A stretch of 46,596 bases of DNA. It comes from Acetivibrio ethanolgignens (GTDB taxonomy: Bacteria; Bacillota; Clostridia; Lachnospirales; Lachnospiraceae). This document shows, piece after piece, positions 16,963 to 24,775 of the stretch. The notes under the pieces are model-generated. The model saw nothing but the letters and a program-made list of their open reading frames with translations. It did no database searches and had not been told where the DNA came from. Both the position numbers and the translations under genes were made by a program. Where the stretch lies: contig NZ_LNAM01000148.1 in NCBI RefSeq assembly GCF_001461035.1, positions 1-46,596 of the forward strand, read 5' to 3'. Within the stretch, counting starts at the first letter, position 1; each line of letters begins with the position of its first letter.

Positions 16963-18156
16963 TTATTTGTCGTTTGCTGCTGCTACACCAGGAAGCTCCT
17001 TACCCTCTAAGAACTCTAAGGAAGCTCCACCGCCAGTAGAAATATGGGTCATCTTGTCACCAAAGCCTAACTGGTTAACAGCTGCTGCAGAATCACCGCC
17101 ACCAATAATGGTTACTGCATCAATATCTGCCATTGCCTTAGCTACTGCAATCGTACCACCTGCAAAGTTTGGCATCTCGAAAGCACCCATAGGTCCGTTC
17201 CAAACAACGGTCTTAGCATCCTTGATAGCATCTGCAAATAGCTCGCAGGTCTTAGGTCCGATATCCAGGCCTTCCCATTCAGCAGGAATTTCTCCTCTGC
17301 CAACTATCTTACGGTTTGCATCATTGGAGAAGTCATCTGCAATTACAGTATCAACAGGAATTAACAGCTTAACACCCTTTTCCACTGCTTTCTTTAACAT
17401 ATCCAATGCATACTGCTTGTAATCCTCCTCTAATAAGGACTTACCAACCTCTTCACCTAAAGCAGCCATAAAGGTATACGCCATACCGCCACCAATAATT
17501 AAGGTATCAACCTTGTCAAGCAGGTTGTTGATAACAGAAATCTTGGAGGAAACCTTTGCACCACCAAGAATAGCAACAAAAGGTCTTTCAGGATTGTTTA
17601 CTGCATTACCAAGGAAATCGATTTCCTTCTGCATCAGATATCCAACAACTGCAGTATCTACGAACTGGGTAACACCTACGTTGGAGCAGTGTGCTCTATG
17701 AGCAGTACCGAAGGCATCATTTACAAATACATCACATAAAGAAGCTAAGTCCTTGCTGAAAGCCTCTCCGTTCTTTGTCTCTTCTGCTCTGTAACGGGTA
17801 TTCTCAAGAAGAATTACGTCACCATCCTGCATAGCCTCTACTGTTTCTCTTGCATTTGGCCCAACAACCTCTGGGTCAGCTGCAAACTTAACCGGCTGTC
17901 CTAACAGCTCAGAAAGACGTACAGCAACCGGTGCTAAAGACAGCTCCGGCTTTGGCTCTCCCTTAGGCTTTCCCAAATGAGAGCAGAGAATCAGCTTTCC
18001 GCCATCAGCAATCAGCTTCTTTAAGGTAGGCAAGGATGCAACCAAACGATTCTCATCAGTAATCTTTCCATCCTGCAATGGTACATTAAAATCACAACGT
18101 ACTAATACTCTTTTTCCTTTTACATTGATATCATCAACAGATTTTTTGTTTAACAT
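16963..18156 (-). CDS. pgk: phosphoglycerate kinase
   Basis: A 397-residue two-domain kinase that makes ATP from 1,3-bisphosphoglycerate. The N-terminal substrate site is seen in [12 protein letters not shown] and the basic-patch motif SHLGKPKG; the nucleotide domain has [12 protein letters not shown], the hinge region, and the C-terminal GGGDSAAAV and [17 protein letters not shown]. Length is normal. Start is ATG at 18156 after an AAAGGGGATT ribosome binding site. It follows gap across a strong terminator, so it may be read partly through and partly from its own promoter. Confidence 0.98.
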   Translation of the reverse strand: MLNKKSVDDINVKGKRVLVRCDFNVPLQDGKITDENRLVASLPTLKKLIADGGKLILCSHLGKPKGEPKPELSLAPVAVRLSELLGQPVKFAADPEVVGPNARETVEAMQDGDVILLENTRYRAEETKNGEAFSKDLASLCDVFVNDAFGTAHRAHCSNVGVTQFVDTAVVGYLMQKEIDFLGNAVNNPERPFVAILGGAKVSSKISVINNLLDKVDTLIIGGGMAYTFMAALGEEVGKSLLEEDYKQYALDMLKKAVEKGVKLLIPVDTVIADDFSNDANRKIVGRGEIPAEWEGLDIGPKTCELFADAIKDAKTVVWNGPMGAFEMPNFAGGTIAVAKAMADIDAVTIIGGGDSAAAVNQLGFGDKMTHISTGGGASLEFLEGKELPGVAAANDK

Positions 18157-18198
18157 GGATTGTAATCCCCTTTCCCTTTTTTAGTCTAAATAAAGCAA

Positions 18199-18227
18199 AA
18201 GGGTCCGGTCCAAAGAACCGGACCCTT
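18199..18227 (-). terminator. strong terminator between gap and pgk
   Basis: AAGGGTCCGGT (18199-18209) and ACCGGACCCTT (18217-18227), a perfect 11-bp G+C-rich stem with a 7-base loop; the minus strand continues TTGCTTTATTTAG. It allows gap to be made in excess over the downstream glycolytic genes. Confidence 0.88.
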
Positions 18228-18247
18228 AATAGGTCTAAATTCGCAAA

Positions 18248-19264
18248 TTAAGCTAATTCAGCAAAGTATTTGATTGTTCTTACCATCTGGCTTGTATAAG
18301 AATTCTCATTATCATACCAGGAAACAACCTGTACTTCATATAAGTCATCAGCGATAGGTGCAACCATAGTCTGAGTAGCATCAAATAAAGAACCGTATGT
18401 AATACCTACGATATCAGAAGATACTAACTCCTCTTCAGTGTAACCGAAGGATTCAGAAGAAGCTGCCTTCATTGCTGCATTAATTCCTTCTTTTGTAATG
18501 TCCTTGCCCTTAACAACTGCTGTTAAGATAGTAGTGGAGCCTGTTGGAACAGGAACACGCTGTGCAGAACCGATTAACTTGCCGTTTAACTCAGGAATAA
18601 CCAGGCCGATAGCCTTTGCTGCACCGGTAGAGTTAGGAACGATGTTAACTGCTGCTGCTCTTGCACGTCTGAAATCACCTTTTCTATGTGGTCCGTCAAG
18701 TACCATCTGGTCACCTGTATAAGCATGAATGGTGCTCATGATACCGGACTGGATTGGAGCATAATCATTTAATGCCTTTGCCATAGGAGCCAGGCAGTTT
18801 GTTGTACAGCTAGCTGCAGAAATAATGGTGTCATCCTTTGTCAGAATATCCTGGTTTACGCTGAATACAACGGTAGGAAGATCATTTCCAGCCGGAGCGG
18901 AAATAACTACCTTCTTAGCACCTGCATCGATATGAGCCTGGGCTTTAGCCTTAGATGTATAGAAACCGGTACACTCAAGTACTACGTCTACATCAAGCTC
19001 CTTCCAAGGAAGCTCTGCTGCATTTGCCTTTGCATAAATCTTGATTTCTTTTCCATCTACTACGATAGACTCTTCTTTAGCTTCTACCTTATCAGCTAAA
19101 GCATATCTGCCCTGAGATGAATCGTATTTTAATAAGTGTGCTAACATCTTAGGATCTGTTAAATCGTTGATTGCTACGATTTCATATCCCTCTGCTCCGA
19201 ACATCTGTCTGAATGCGAGACGTCCAATACGTCCAAAACCATTAATTGCTACTTTTACTGCCAT
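18248..19264 (-). CDS. gap: glyceraldehyde-3-phosphate dehydrogenase
   Basis: A 338-residue class I GAPDH. The Rossmann motif INGFGRIGR is at 8-16, with Asp34 in AINDL, as in NAD-dependent glycolytic forms. The catalytic Cys153 is in [12 protein letters not shown], followed by SIIHAYT-like [10 protein letters not shown]. Start ATG at 19264 has GGAGGAATTATATC before it; the open frame extends 21 codons upstream without cause. It is the first of the gap-pgk-tpiA series, with its own promoter and terminator. The paired repeats at the promoter suggest a dedicated regulator. Confidence 0.98.
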   Translation of the reverse strand: MAVKVAINGFGRIGRLAFRQMFGAEGYEIVAINDLTDPKMLAHLLKYDSSQGRYALADKVEAKEESIVVDGKEIKIYAKANAAELPWKELDVDVVLECTGFYTSKAKAQAHIDAGAKKVVISAPAGNDLPTVVFSVNQDILTKDDTIISAASCTTNCLAPMAKALNDYAPIQSGIMSTIHAYTGDQMVLDGPHRKGDFRRARAAAVNIVPNSTGAAKAIGLVIPELNGKLIGSAQRVPVPTGSTTILTAVVKGKDITKEGINAAMKAASSESFGYTEEELVSSDIVGITYGSLFDATQTMVAPIADDLYEVQVVSWYDNENSYTSQMVRTIKYFAELA

Positions 19265-19324
19265 GATATAATTCCTCCTAAAATTAGAATTATTTGCCCC
19301 GGAACCAAACAGCTTGGACCGCAA

Positions 19325-19368
19325 CAAATTTCAAGTATATTTTAACCGTTATATCACCAAATTTCAAG
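19325..19368 (-). promoter_or_regulatory. gap promoter with two CTTGAAATTTG repeats
   Basis: On the minus strand, TTGAAA (19362-19367), 17 bp, TAAAAT (19339-19344). The 11-mer CTTGAAATTTG occurs twice in the same direction (19358-19368 and 19325-19335), exactly 33 bp apart, one over the -35 and one at about the start of the transcript. Three helical turns of spacing fit a protein bound on one DNA face, as with CggR-type repressors of gap operons, though no cggR is in the window. Confidence 0.65.
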
Positions 19369-19414
19369 AGGATTTTGTTCTTTTTTTAACACATTGTGCA
19401 AAATAACAGAAAAA

Positions 19415-19455
19415 GAGGATAGTCTCCGCCTTTTTTTCACACAGTGACCATCCTC
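19415..19455 (-). terminator. terminator of the coat gene pair
   Basis: GAGGATAGTC (19415-19424) pairs with GACCATCCTC (19446-19455) with one mismatch; the minus strand then reads TTTTTCTGTT. It ends the CotF-like gene transcript. Confidence 0.7.
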
Positions 19456-19490
19456 CTTTTTTCTTTTCCCTTATTCTGCTATAAATCCTA

Positions 19491-19754
19491 TTATTTGCAG
19501 CTGCAGCCTGGGTTAACCAAAGCTCTCACATGCATAATTTCCTCTTCCTTCGCCTTTGCTGCCGGCTCATAGTATGCCTTATTCTTTGCGATTGTAAAAA
19601 GCTCATACTGTGAAGTCTCTGCCTGGTTACGAATCTGCTGCAAGGTCTGTCGTAAATTCTGGTTCTCTGTCTGGGTAATCATTTCCTCATAACGAGTCAG
19701 GCATCCGTTAATTCCATTTAACGCATCTGCTACCATAACTTTTTCGTCCATCAT
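19491..19754 (-). CDS. spore coat protein, CotF family
   Basis: An 87-residue helical protein of the Coat F (ferritin-like) type: MVADALNGINGCLTRYEEMI, then TENQNLRQTLQQIRNQAE and a tail ending in CSCK. Such small proteins are built into the spore coat or are made late in sporulation. It is probably co-transcribed with the 61-aa gene 12 bases upstream, and a terminator follows it. The Cys-rich end (GCSCK) could crosslink in the coat. The family call rests on pattern; its role in this organism is inferred. Confidence 0.75.
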   Translation of the reverse strand: MMDEKVMVADALNGINGCLTRYEEMITQTENQNLRQTLQQIRNQAETSQYELFTIAKNKAYYEPAAKAKEEEIMHVRALVNPGCSCK

Positions 19755-19766
19755 CTTACCTACCTC

Positions 19767-19952
19767 CTATTTTAAATACTGCAAAAATTGCTGCTTGTTC
19801 TGTGTTGCGGACTGTGCTGATTTCTGGAAAAACTGCTTTACCTGCGGGTCGTTTGCATTTTCTGCATAGCTTTGATACTTTTTCTCCTCCAGTTCGCTGG
19901 CTAAAAGAAGATGACGAAGATTCTGCAATTCCATTTCACTGATATTGCTCAT
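19767..19952 (-). CDS. small CotF-like helical protein (61 aa)
   Basis: A 61-residue helical protein, MSNISEMELQNLRHLLLAS and then EEKKYQSYAENANDPQVKQFF, ending QFLQYLK. The two helices resemble half of a Coat F / ferritin-like bundle and may pair with the neighbouring 87-aa protein. Start at 19952 is chosen because GGAGGG lies 7 bases upstream; the open frame runs 22 codons further without a ribosome binding site. Likely a sporulation gene by its partner, but no sporulation promoter can be read with confidence. Confidence 0.65.
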   Translation of the reverse strand: MSNISEMELQNLRHLLLASELEEKKYQSYAENANDPQVKQFFQKSAQSATQNKQQFLQYLK

Positions 19953-20016
19953 AAGACTTCCCTCCATTTTCGTTTTTTTACAACGATAGTCTGTCCAGAG
20001 AGATGTGTTTTTATTC

Positions 20017-20319
20017 AAATTTTGAATTTATAGATTTGTTTTGATTTTCAAGAGACGAAAAGAGTATTGCTATTGTAGCTCTTAAGCTAGGACTACGAAG
20101 GACGATAATTCTAGAAAAATGCATATAGCTTATTACAAGTGACGAGTACGCGGACATTCGACATCCTGTCTCAAGTCCGCTCAAAAAACCTCCGTGTTTT
20201 TTGCCTCTGTAGACTATGCATTTTTAAGAATTATCAGCCCTTCTCCGTATAGCTTATTCGCTACAATAACAACACTCTTTTTTGGCTCCTGAAATTCAAC
20301 AAATCTGCAATTCAAAATT
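20017..20319. repeat. long imperfect palindrome A (about 300 bp)
   Basis: The left arm (20017 to about 20125, starting AAATTTTGAATT) is an imperfect inverted copy of the right arm (about 20217-20319, ending AATTCAAAATT). Matching blocks include AAGAGTATTGCTATTGTAGC with its counterpart GCTACAATAACAACACTCTT, GATAATTCT with AGAATTATC, and AATGCATA with TATGCATT. The centre has further hairpins: GCGGAC/GTCCGC and AAAAAAC/GTTTTTT. No ORF. It could be a MITE or a structured RNA gene. Confidence 0.8.
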
Positions 20320-20407
20320 CCAAGTCATGTACACAATCCTATAGTCCAGTAAAAATTAAAGTATAGTAGGTGTTTTTACCAGGTTAGAACTTTCCCTGAA
20401 ATGATAT

Positions 20408-20701
20408 GAAATTTTGGGTTATTGCAGGAATGTATTTATAAAGAAAGTAAAGCTTGCAGTAAATAAAAGAGAGAATTCTATAAAGATTTTATGTTTGATA
20501 TTGCGGAAGCGAGTCTGAAAATCCAGAGCTTAGATATTCTCGTAATCGAAGGCACTCCTGAGATTACGTTAGAATATCTTGGCTCTTAGTTGAAGAGGAG
20601 CGAGCTATCAAACATAAAACTTTATAGAATTCTCTCTTATTAATTACTATCTACTTTGCATTTTTTTGCAAACATATTCCTGCGATAAACCCAAAATTTT
20701 A
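20408..20701. repeat. long imperfect palindrome B (about 290 bp), overlapping glgA stop
   Basis: The left arm starts GAAATTTTGGGTT (20408-20420) and the right arm ends AACCCAAAATTTT (20688-20700), on the glgA stop codon. Long matching blocks: AAGAGAGAATTCTATAAAG with CTTTATAGAATTCTCTCTT, TTTTATGTTTGATA with TATCAAACATAAAA, AGATATTCT with AGAATATCT. Stretch 20320-20407 between A and B has no gene. A transcript from glgA would fold this whole unit into one hairpin. Confidence 0.82.
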
Positions 20702-22135
20702 CATTCTATCATACAATTCCTCATACTTGCGTGCTGAGCTGTTCCATGAGAAATCCTTTGCCATTCCACGATCTATAATCTTATTCCATTCCCGTTTTTT
20801 ATTGAAGTACACACTCTTAGCATAACGGATGGTATTCAACATCTCATGGGCATTATAATTTGTAAAAGAGAAACCAGTACCAGTACTCTCATACTCATTA
20901 TATGGCTCTACCGTATCACGGAGTCCACCTGTCTCTCTAACAATCGGAACAGTACCATAGCGTAAGCTCATCAGCTGACTTAAGCCACATGGTTCAAAGA
21001 GAGATGGCATTAAAAATCCATCACAGGCCGCATAAATTTTATGAGACATCTGGTTAGAATAATAAATGTTCGCAGACACACGTTCTGGATATTTCCACTC
21101 AAAGTGACGGAACAGATTCTCATACCTATCTTCTCCAGTTCCCAGAACCACCAACTGGGTATCCTCTGCACAAATCTCTTCAATTACATAATCAATCAGA
21201 TCTAATCCTTTCTGGTCTGTCAAACGGGATACAATACCTATCATAAATTTCTTATCATCCTGTGCCAGTCCCAGTTCCTTCTGCAAAGCTCTCTTATTTT
21301 TTATTTTTTCCTTACGGAAATTCTTTATATTAAACTGATTATAAATCATCGTATCTGTCTCCGGATTATATTCATCATAATCCAGACCATTTACAATACC
21401 TACCAAACTATTGCTTCTGGCACGAATTAAGCCATCCAGTCCTTCTCCATAAAATGGCATCTTAATTTCCTCTGCATAGGACTCACTTACTGTCGTAACC
21501 ATATCTGCGTATACAATACCGCCCTTTAAATAGTTGGCATCGCCATAGGCCTCCAGCTTATCCGGTGCAAAATAATACGCACTTAAGCCCGTAATATCCA
21601 TAACCTTTTTTAAATTCCATATTCCCTGAAACTTTAAGTTATGAATCGTCATAATTGTCTTAATTCCCTGATAAAATTCGCCTGCACTAAAGCTATCATG
21701 AAGATATACCGGAATCAGACCTGTCTGCCAATCATGACAATGGATAATGTCCGGTCGGAAATCAAGTAATGGAAGTGCCGAAAGCACAGCTCTGCTGAAA
21801 AATGCAAATTTCTCAATATCCTCATGAATAGATCCATATGGTCGAAATCCTGCAAAATAGTATTCATTATCAATAAAATAGAAATGTACACCTTCATACT
21901 CCATTTCTAAAATCCCAACATACTGACTTCTCCAGGCTAGTTCCATATAAAAGTGTGTCCTGTACTCTAGCTTCTCCTTAAATTCCGATGGAATTGCAAG
22001 ATATTTGGGTAAAATAACACGAACATCATATTCCTTCTTATTAAAATACTTCGGCAAAGTTCCTGCAACGTCTGCCAGGCCTCCTGTTTTCATAAATGGT
22101 ACAGCTTCTGAAGCTGCAAAAAGTATTTTTTTCAT
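20699..22135 (-). CDS. glgA: glycogen synthase (ADP-glucose type)
   Basis: A 478-residue GT5 glycosyltransferase that transfers glucose from ADP-glucose to the non-reducing end of glycogen. N-terminal KTGGLADV (16-23) binds ADP-glucose; the C-terminal GT-B domain has the VSRLTDQKGLDL motif and FEPCGLSQLMSLRYG with the catalytic Glu pair, then GGLRDTV. Length is normal. It is alone, not in a glgBCD operon, and lies 82 bases downstream of spo0A. An inverted repeat around its ribosome binding site suggests that read-through mRNA from spo0A is poorly translated. Glycogen is commonly stored before sporulation. Confidence 0.95.
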   Translation of the reverse strand: MKKILFAASEAVPFMKTGGLADVAGTLPKYFNKKEYDVRVILPKYLAIPSEFKEKLEYRTHFYMELAWRSQYVGILEMEYEGVHFYFIDNEYYFAGFRPYGSIHEDIEKFAFFSRAVLSALPLLDFRPDIIHCHDWQTGLIPVYLHDSFSAGEFYQGIKTIMTIHNLKFQGIWNLKKVMDITGLSAYYFAPDKLEAYGDANYLKGGIVYADMVTTVSESYAEEIKMPFYGEGLDGLIRARSNSLVGIVNGLDYDEYNPETDTMIYNQFNIKNFRKEKIKNKRALQKELGLAQDDKKFMIGIVSRLTDQKGLDLIDYVIEEICAEDTQLVVLGTGEDRYENLFRHFEWKYPERVSANIYYSNQMSHKIYAACDGFLMPSLFEPCGLSQLMSLRYGTVPIVRETGGLRDTVEPYNEYESTGTGFSFTNYNAHEMLNTIRYAKSVYFNKKREWNKIIDRGMAKDFSWNSSARKYEELYDRM

Positions 22136-22142
22136 GAAAAGC

Positions 22143-22188
22143 CCTCCTGTATGTATTCTTTAACTATAATTATACAATATACAGGAGG
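22143..22188 (-). promoter_or_regulatory. glgA leader: promoter inside a ribosome-binding-site inverted repeat
   Basis: CCTCCTGTAT (22143-22152), whose minus strand is the glgA ribosome binding site ATACAGGAGG, has a perfect inverted partner ATACAGGAGG (22179-22188). A TATAAT (minus, 22169-22174) sits between the arms. Transcripts starting there would lack the upstream arm; read-through transcripts from spo0A would carry both and hide the site. Confidence 0.6.
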
Positions 22189-22217
22189 TTTATGAAAGTA
22201 TAAATTTATATTTTTAT

Positions 22218-23018
22218 TTAATAGTTCAGCTTATATTCTAAACGAATCTTGTCAGCAATTAAAGCAACAAATTCCGAATTTGTCGGTTTTCCTTTTCCAT
22301 TGCTGACCGTATAGCCAAACAATTCATCTATTGTATCCATTTTCCCACGACTCCAGGCTACCTCAATCGCATGCCGTATAGCCCTTTCCACCCGACTCGG
22401 TGTAGTTTTATGTCTTTTAGCAATCGTTGGGTATAAAAGCTTGGTAATTGAATTTAACATTTCTCCGTCATCCACAGACATCATAATAGCATCTCGAAGA
22501 TACTGATATCCCTTAATGTGTGCCGGAACCCCAATTTCATGAATAATATTTGTCACATCTGCTTCCAGATTCCTTTCTTTATAGGCTTCCTTATCCATCC
22601 TTTTTGTAACCTTTGCTGTCTCCTCTTCTTTCAAGGGACTTTCTCTCTGAATGGTTTTAATTCTGGAAAGCAGCACACCTGCATCAAATGGTTTCATTAA
22701 GTAATAATCAGCCCCTGCTGCAAATGCACTTTCTGTTACCGCATCCTGTCCAATAGCCGTTAAAATAATAAAAGAAGGAACCTTACTTATATTCCCACTA
22801 TGCTTAACCTGTTCCATTACACCCAATCCATCCAGTTTTGGCATAATCAAGTCTAACAGTACCACATCAGGTCTTTTCTCCTGAATCATATTTACGGCTT
22901 TTACTCCATCTGACACTGCCCCAACAACCTCAATATTCTTATCCTCCGATAGAATTTCTTTTAGCAGATTCGCCATTTTTTCATTGTCCTCTGCTATGGC
23001 AACATTAATTTTTGACAT
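22218..23018 (-). CDS. spo0A: sporulation transcription factor Spo0A
   Basis: A 266-residue master regulator of sporulation. The receiver domain (1-125) has the acid pair E10/D11, phospho-acceptor Asp56 in [14 protein letters not shown], and the conserved Lys in LMKPFD. The C-terminal DNA-binding domain (about 145-266) has the Spo0A signature [19 protein letters not shown], the recognition helix [20 protein letters not shown] and [14 protein letters not shown]. Start at 23018 is chosen for GGGAGG 8 bases upstream; the open frame extends 15 codons earlier. It lies downstream of spoIVB, the normal order in Clostridia and Bacilli. Confidence 0.97.
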   Translation of the reverse strand: MSKINVAIAEDNEKMANLLKEILSEDKNIEVVGAVSDGVKAVNMIQEKRPDVVLLDLIMPKLDGLGVMEQVKHSGNISKVPSFIILTAIGQDAVTESAFAAGADYYLMKPFDAGVLLSRIKTIQRESPLKEEETAKVTKRMDKEAYKERNLEADVTNIIHEIGVPAHIKGYQYLRDAIMMSVDDGEMLNSITKLLYPTIAKRHKTTPSRVERAIRHAIEVAWSRGKMDTIDELFGYTVSNGKGKPTNSEFVALIADKIRLEYKLNY

Positions 23019-23089
23019 AACTTTGTCCTCCCATTTTCCTTTTATATAGTTCTGAATGTGCATTTCCCCTGTTTTCCCTATAGCATAGC

Positions 23090-23150
23090 AATATTTTACA
23101 AATTCGATAATTTTTCCCTCTTTTCTATTTTTCCTGGTTTGTAAAATATT
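23090..23150. repeat. inverted repeat upstream of spo0A
   Basis: AATATTTTACAAA (23090-23102) and TTTGTAAAATATT (23138-23150) are a perfect 13-bp inverted pair, 35 bp apart, about 70-130 bases ahead of the spo0A start codon. They could be a leader hairpin or a dimer binding site. No ORF in 23064-23285. Confidence 0.75.
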
Positions 23151-23210
23151 ACCATAATGCGATTATATATCTCTTTTCTTTTAATTTCAAGTCCTTATTT
23201 TTAGTTTTGA

Positions 23211-23264
23211 TGTCGCGAAATCGACAAGAAGAAAGAGAATTCCACAGAAAAAGCCTTTTCCTGT
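23211..23264 (-). promoter_or_regulatory. candidate sigma-H-like promoter and 0A-box palindrome for spo0A
   Basis: On the minus strand, ACAGGAAAA (23256-23264) and GTGGAATTC resemble the sigma-H -35 and -10 elements; AGGA and GAAT are 16 bp apart, slightly short of the usual 17-18. Just downstream, TGTCGCGAAATCGACA (23211-23226) contains two inverted near-copies of the Spo0A box TGTCGAA. Together they could be an autoregulated promoter. Confidence 0.35.
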
Positions 23265-23285
23265 TAATAATCTGTTCTAAAATCC

Positions 23286-24542
23286 TTAATTTTCCTCCAG
23301 CATATTCTCTATAAAAATCCCGTACCCCTTAGTCGGATCATTTACCAATACGTGTGTTACTGCACCTACAATTCGCCCATTTTGAAGGATAGGAGAACCG
23401 CTCATCCCCTGAACAATGCCATTTGTCTTTTCTAAAAGAGTCTGGTCAGTAACCTCAATTACCATGCCTTTATTAGCATTTTCCAGATTATAACGAAGCT
23501 TCTTAATTTCAATTTCATATTCTTCAAGTTCGCCGTCCATCTGGCACAAAATGCTAGCCTTTCCAGGCTTTACTTCCTGCTTCAGAGCAATCTCCATTGG
23601 TTCATTATATTCCACCCTATCCTCCATCTCCAGCTGTGTTCCAAAGATTCCACAGGCTGTATTTTTCTTTAATTCTCCCAGTATAGCCGATGTACTTCGA
23701 TTAATATATCCCACCAATTCTCCCGGCTGCCCCTGTTTTCCTTTCACAATATTTACAATACTAGCTTGATATATTCCTCCCTCTTCAATTTCAACCAGCT
23801 CTCCGGTATCTGAATCTGTTATCCCATGTCCCAAAGCTCCAAACTTCCCTTCCTTTGTATAATAAGTCAGAGTCCCTATTCCCTGAGTATCCTGACGTAC
23901 CCAGATTCCAAGCTTATATTCTCCTGTATTTCCTTTTACCGGTGCAAGCTTGACCTCTGTTTTTTCTCCATTTCTGCGGATTCCTAAAAGAACTTCTTTT
24001 CCTTCCGAATTCTCAATTAATTCCTGAAAATCTCTGGTGTTCTCTACTGGCATATTATTTATTGTTTCAATATAATCTCCTGTTTTTACAATATTTAAAG
24101 CTGGTTCATAGTTAAGCCCATCTGTTCCTGTTATTCTTCCTGTTCCTAAAACCAAAAGACCATCTGTTTTTACATAAATTCCTACCGGTATACCTCCCGG
24201 AATTACCTGTTCCTTTCCAATTACTCTGATTTCCATGTTTTTCCAGTGGATGAGTCCGAATAGCTTTAAATTAATTTTATAGCTTCCCTGGTTTTTAAGC
24301 TGCATATAAACAGGTTCACGAAAATTGAAGCTTTTTTGGTTATTAAAAACCTTTACATCTTCTTCCTCCCACTCTCCAGATACTGGTAGGTTATAATTTA
24401 GCTCTATCTCACCATTTTCAAAAACTAACAGTTGATTGGGAATCTGATTATCAATCTGTTTAAAATATAAAAATGCGATTGCAGCTAAATTAAGTATTAA
24501 AGCTGCAATCAAGGCTCTACGATACCGGGTAATACATTTCAT
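23286..24542 (-). CDS. spoIVB: SpoIVB peptidase (forespore signalling protease)
   Basis: A 418-residue S55 serine protease made in the forespore and secreted into the intermembrane space, where it triggers sigma-K activation (in Clostridia its role beyond that is less clear). One N-terminal membrane anchor (about 9-27), a PDZ domain (about 115-200), then the peptidase domain with His239 in GALGHGITD, Asp366 in EVTDQ and Ser381 in GMSGSP; the spacing equals that of the Bacillus subtilis triad as I recall it (236/363/378). ATG at 24542 is 7 bases after AGGAGG; the TTG two codons earlier is too close. Confidence 0.96.
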   Translation of the reverse strand: MKCITRYRRALIAALILNLAAIAFLYFKQIDNQIPNQLLVFENGEIELNYNLPVSGEWEEEDVKVFNNQKSFNFREPVYMQLKNQGSYKINLKLFGLIHWKNMEIRVIGKEQVIPGGIPVGIYVKTDGLLVLGTGRITGTDGLNYEPALNIVKTGDYIETINNMPVENTRDFQELIENSEGKEVLLGIRRNGEKTEVKLAPVKGNTGEYKLGIWVRQDTQGIGTLTYYTKEGKFGALGHGITDSDTGELVEIEEGGIYQASIVNIVKGKQGQPGELVGYINRSTSAILGELKKNTACGIFGTQLEMEDRVEYNEPMEIALKQEVKPGKASILCQMDGELEEYEIEIKKLRYNLENANKGMVIEVTDQTLLEKTNGIVQGMSGSPILQNGRIVGAVTHVLVNDPTKGYGIFIENMLEEN

Positions 24543-24564
24543 TGCCAAACCTCCTGCGATTATT

Positions 24565-24684
24565 TCCTATTGAATAAAAAAGAGTTTGCTTTGCAAACTT
24601 CTCCGCCTACAGCGGGTCGCGAAAGCGACATCTGCCACGCCGCCGCAGTGCGATCCTTAGCGGAGCTTTTTTTATTCGATAGGA
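24565..24684. repeat. 120-bp hairpin element with terminal inverted repeats
   Basis: TCCTATTGAATAAAAAAG (24565-24582) and CTTTTTTTATTCGATAGGA (24666-24684) are terminal inverted repeats. Inside are hairpins GTTTGC/GCAAAC, GTCGC-GAAA-GCGAC and CTCCGC/GCGGAG. It lies in the 233-bp gap between spoIVB and recN. No ORF. It looks like a small REP/MITE-type element or a double-ended terminator. Confidence 0.8.
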
Positions 24685-24691
24685 CGCACTT

Positions 24692-24740
24692 TCCTATCGA
24701 ATAAAAAAGACAGCGGTAATTGCTGTCAATTATCACTGTC
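24692..24740 (-). terminator. recN terminator with ATTCGATAGGAAAG tail
   Basis: GACAGCGGTAATT and AATTATCACTGTC (24709-24740) pair with one mismatch around GCTGTC; the minus strand continues TTTTTTATTCGATAGGAAAGT. The tail repeats the end of the 120-bp element next to it and the tail of the yebC terminator at 33901. Confidence 0.75.
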
Positions 24741-24775
24741 TTAGTATGTCTTATTTTCTTAAAAATAATCGTTAC

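Noticed and set aside
20019-20698. Riboswitch or known small RNA
   Set aside because: No known aptamer core was recognised; the region is explained by two long palindromes.
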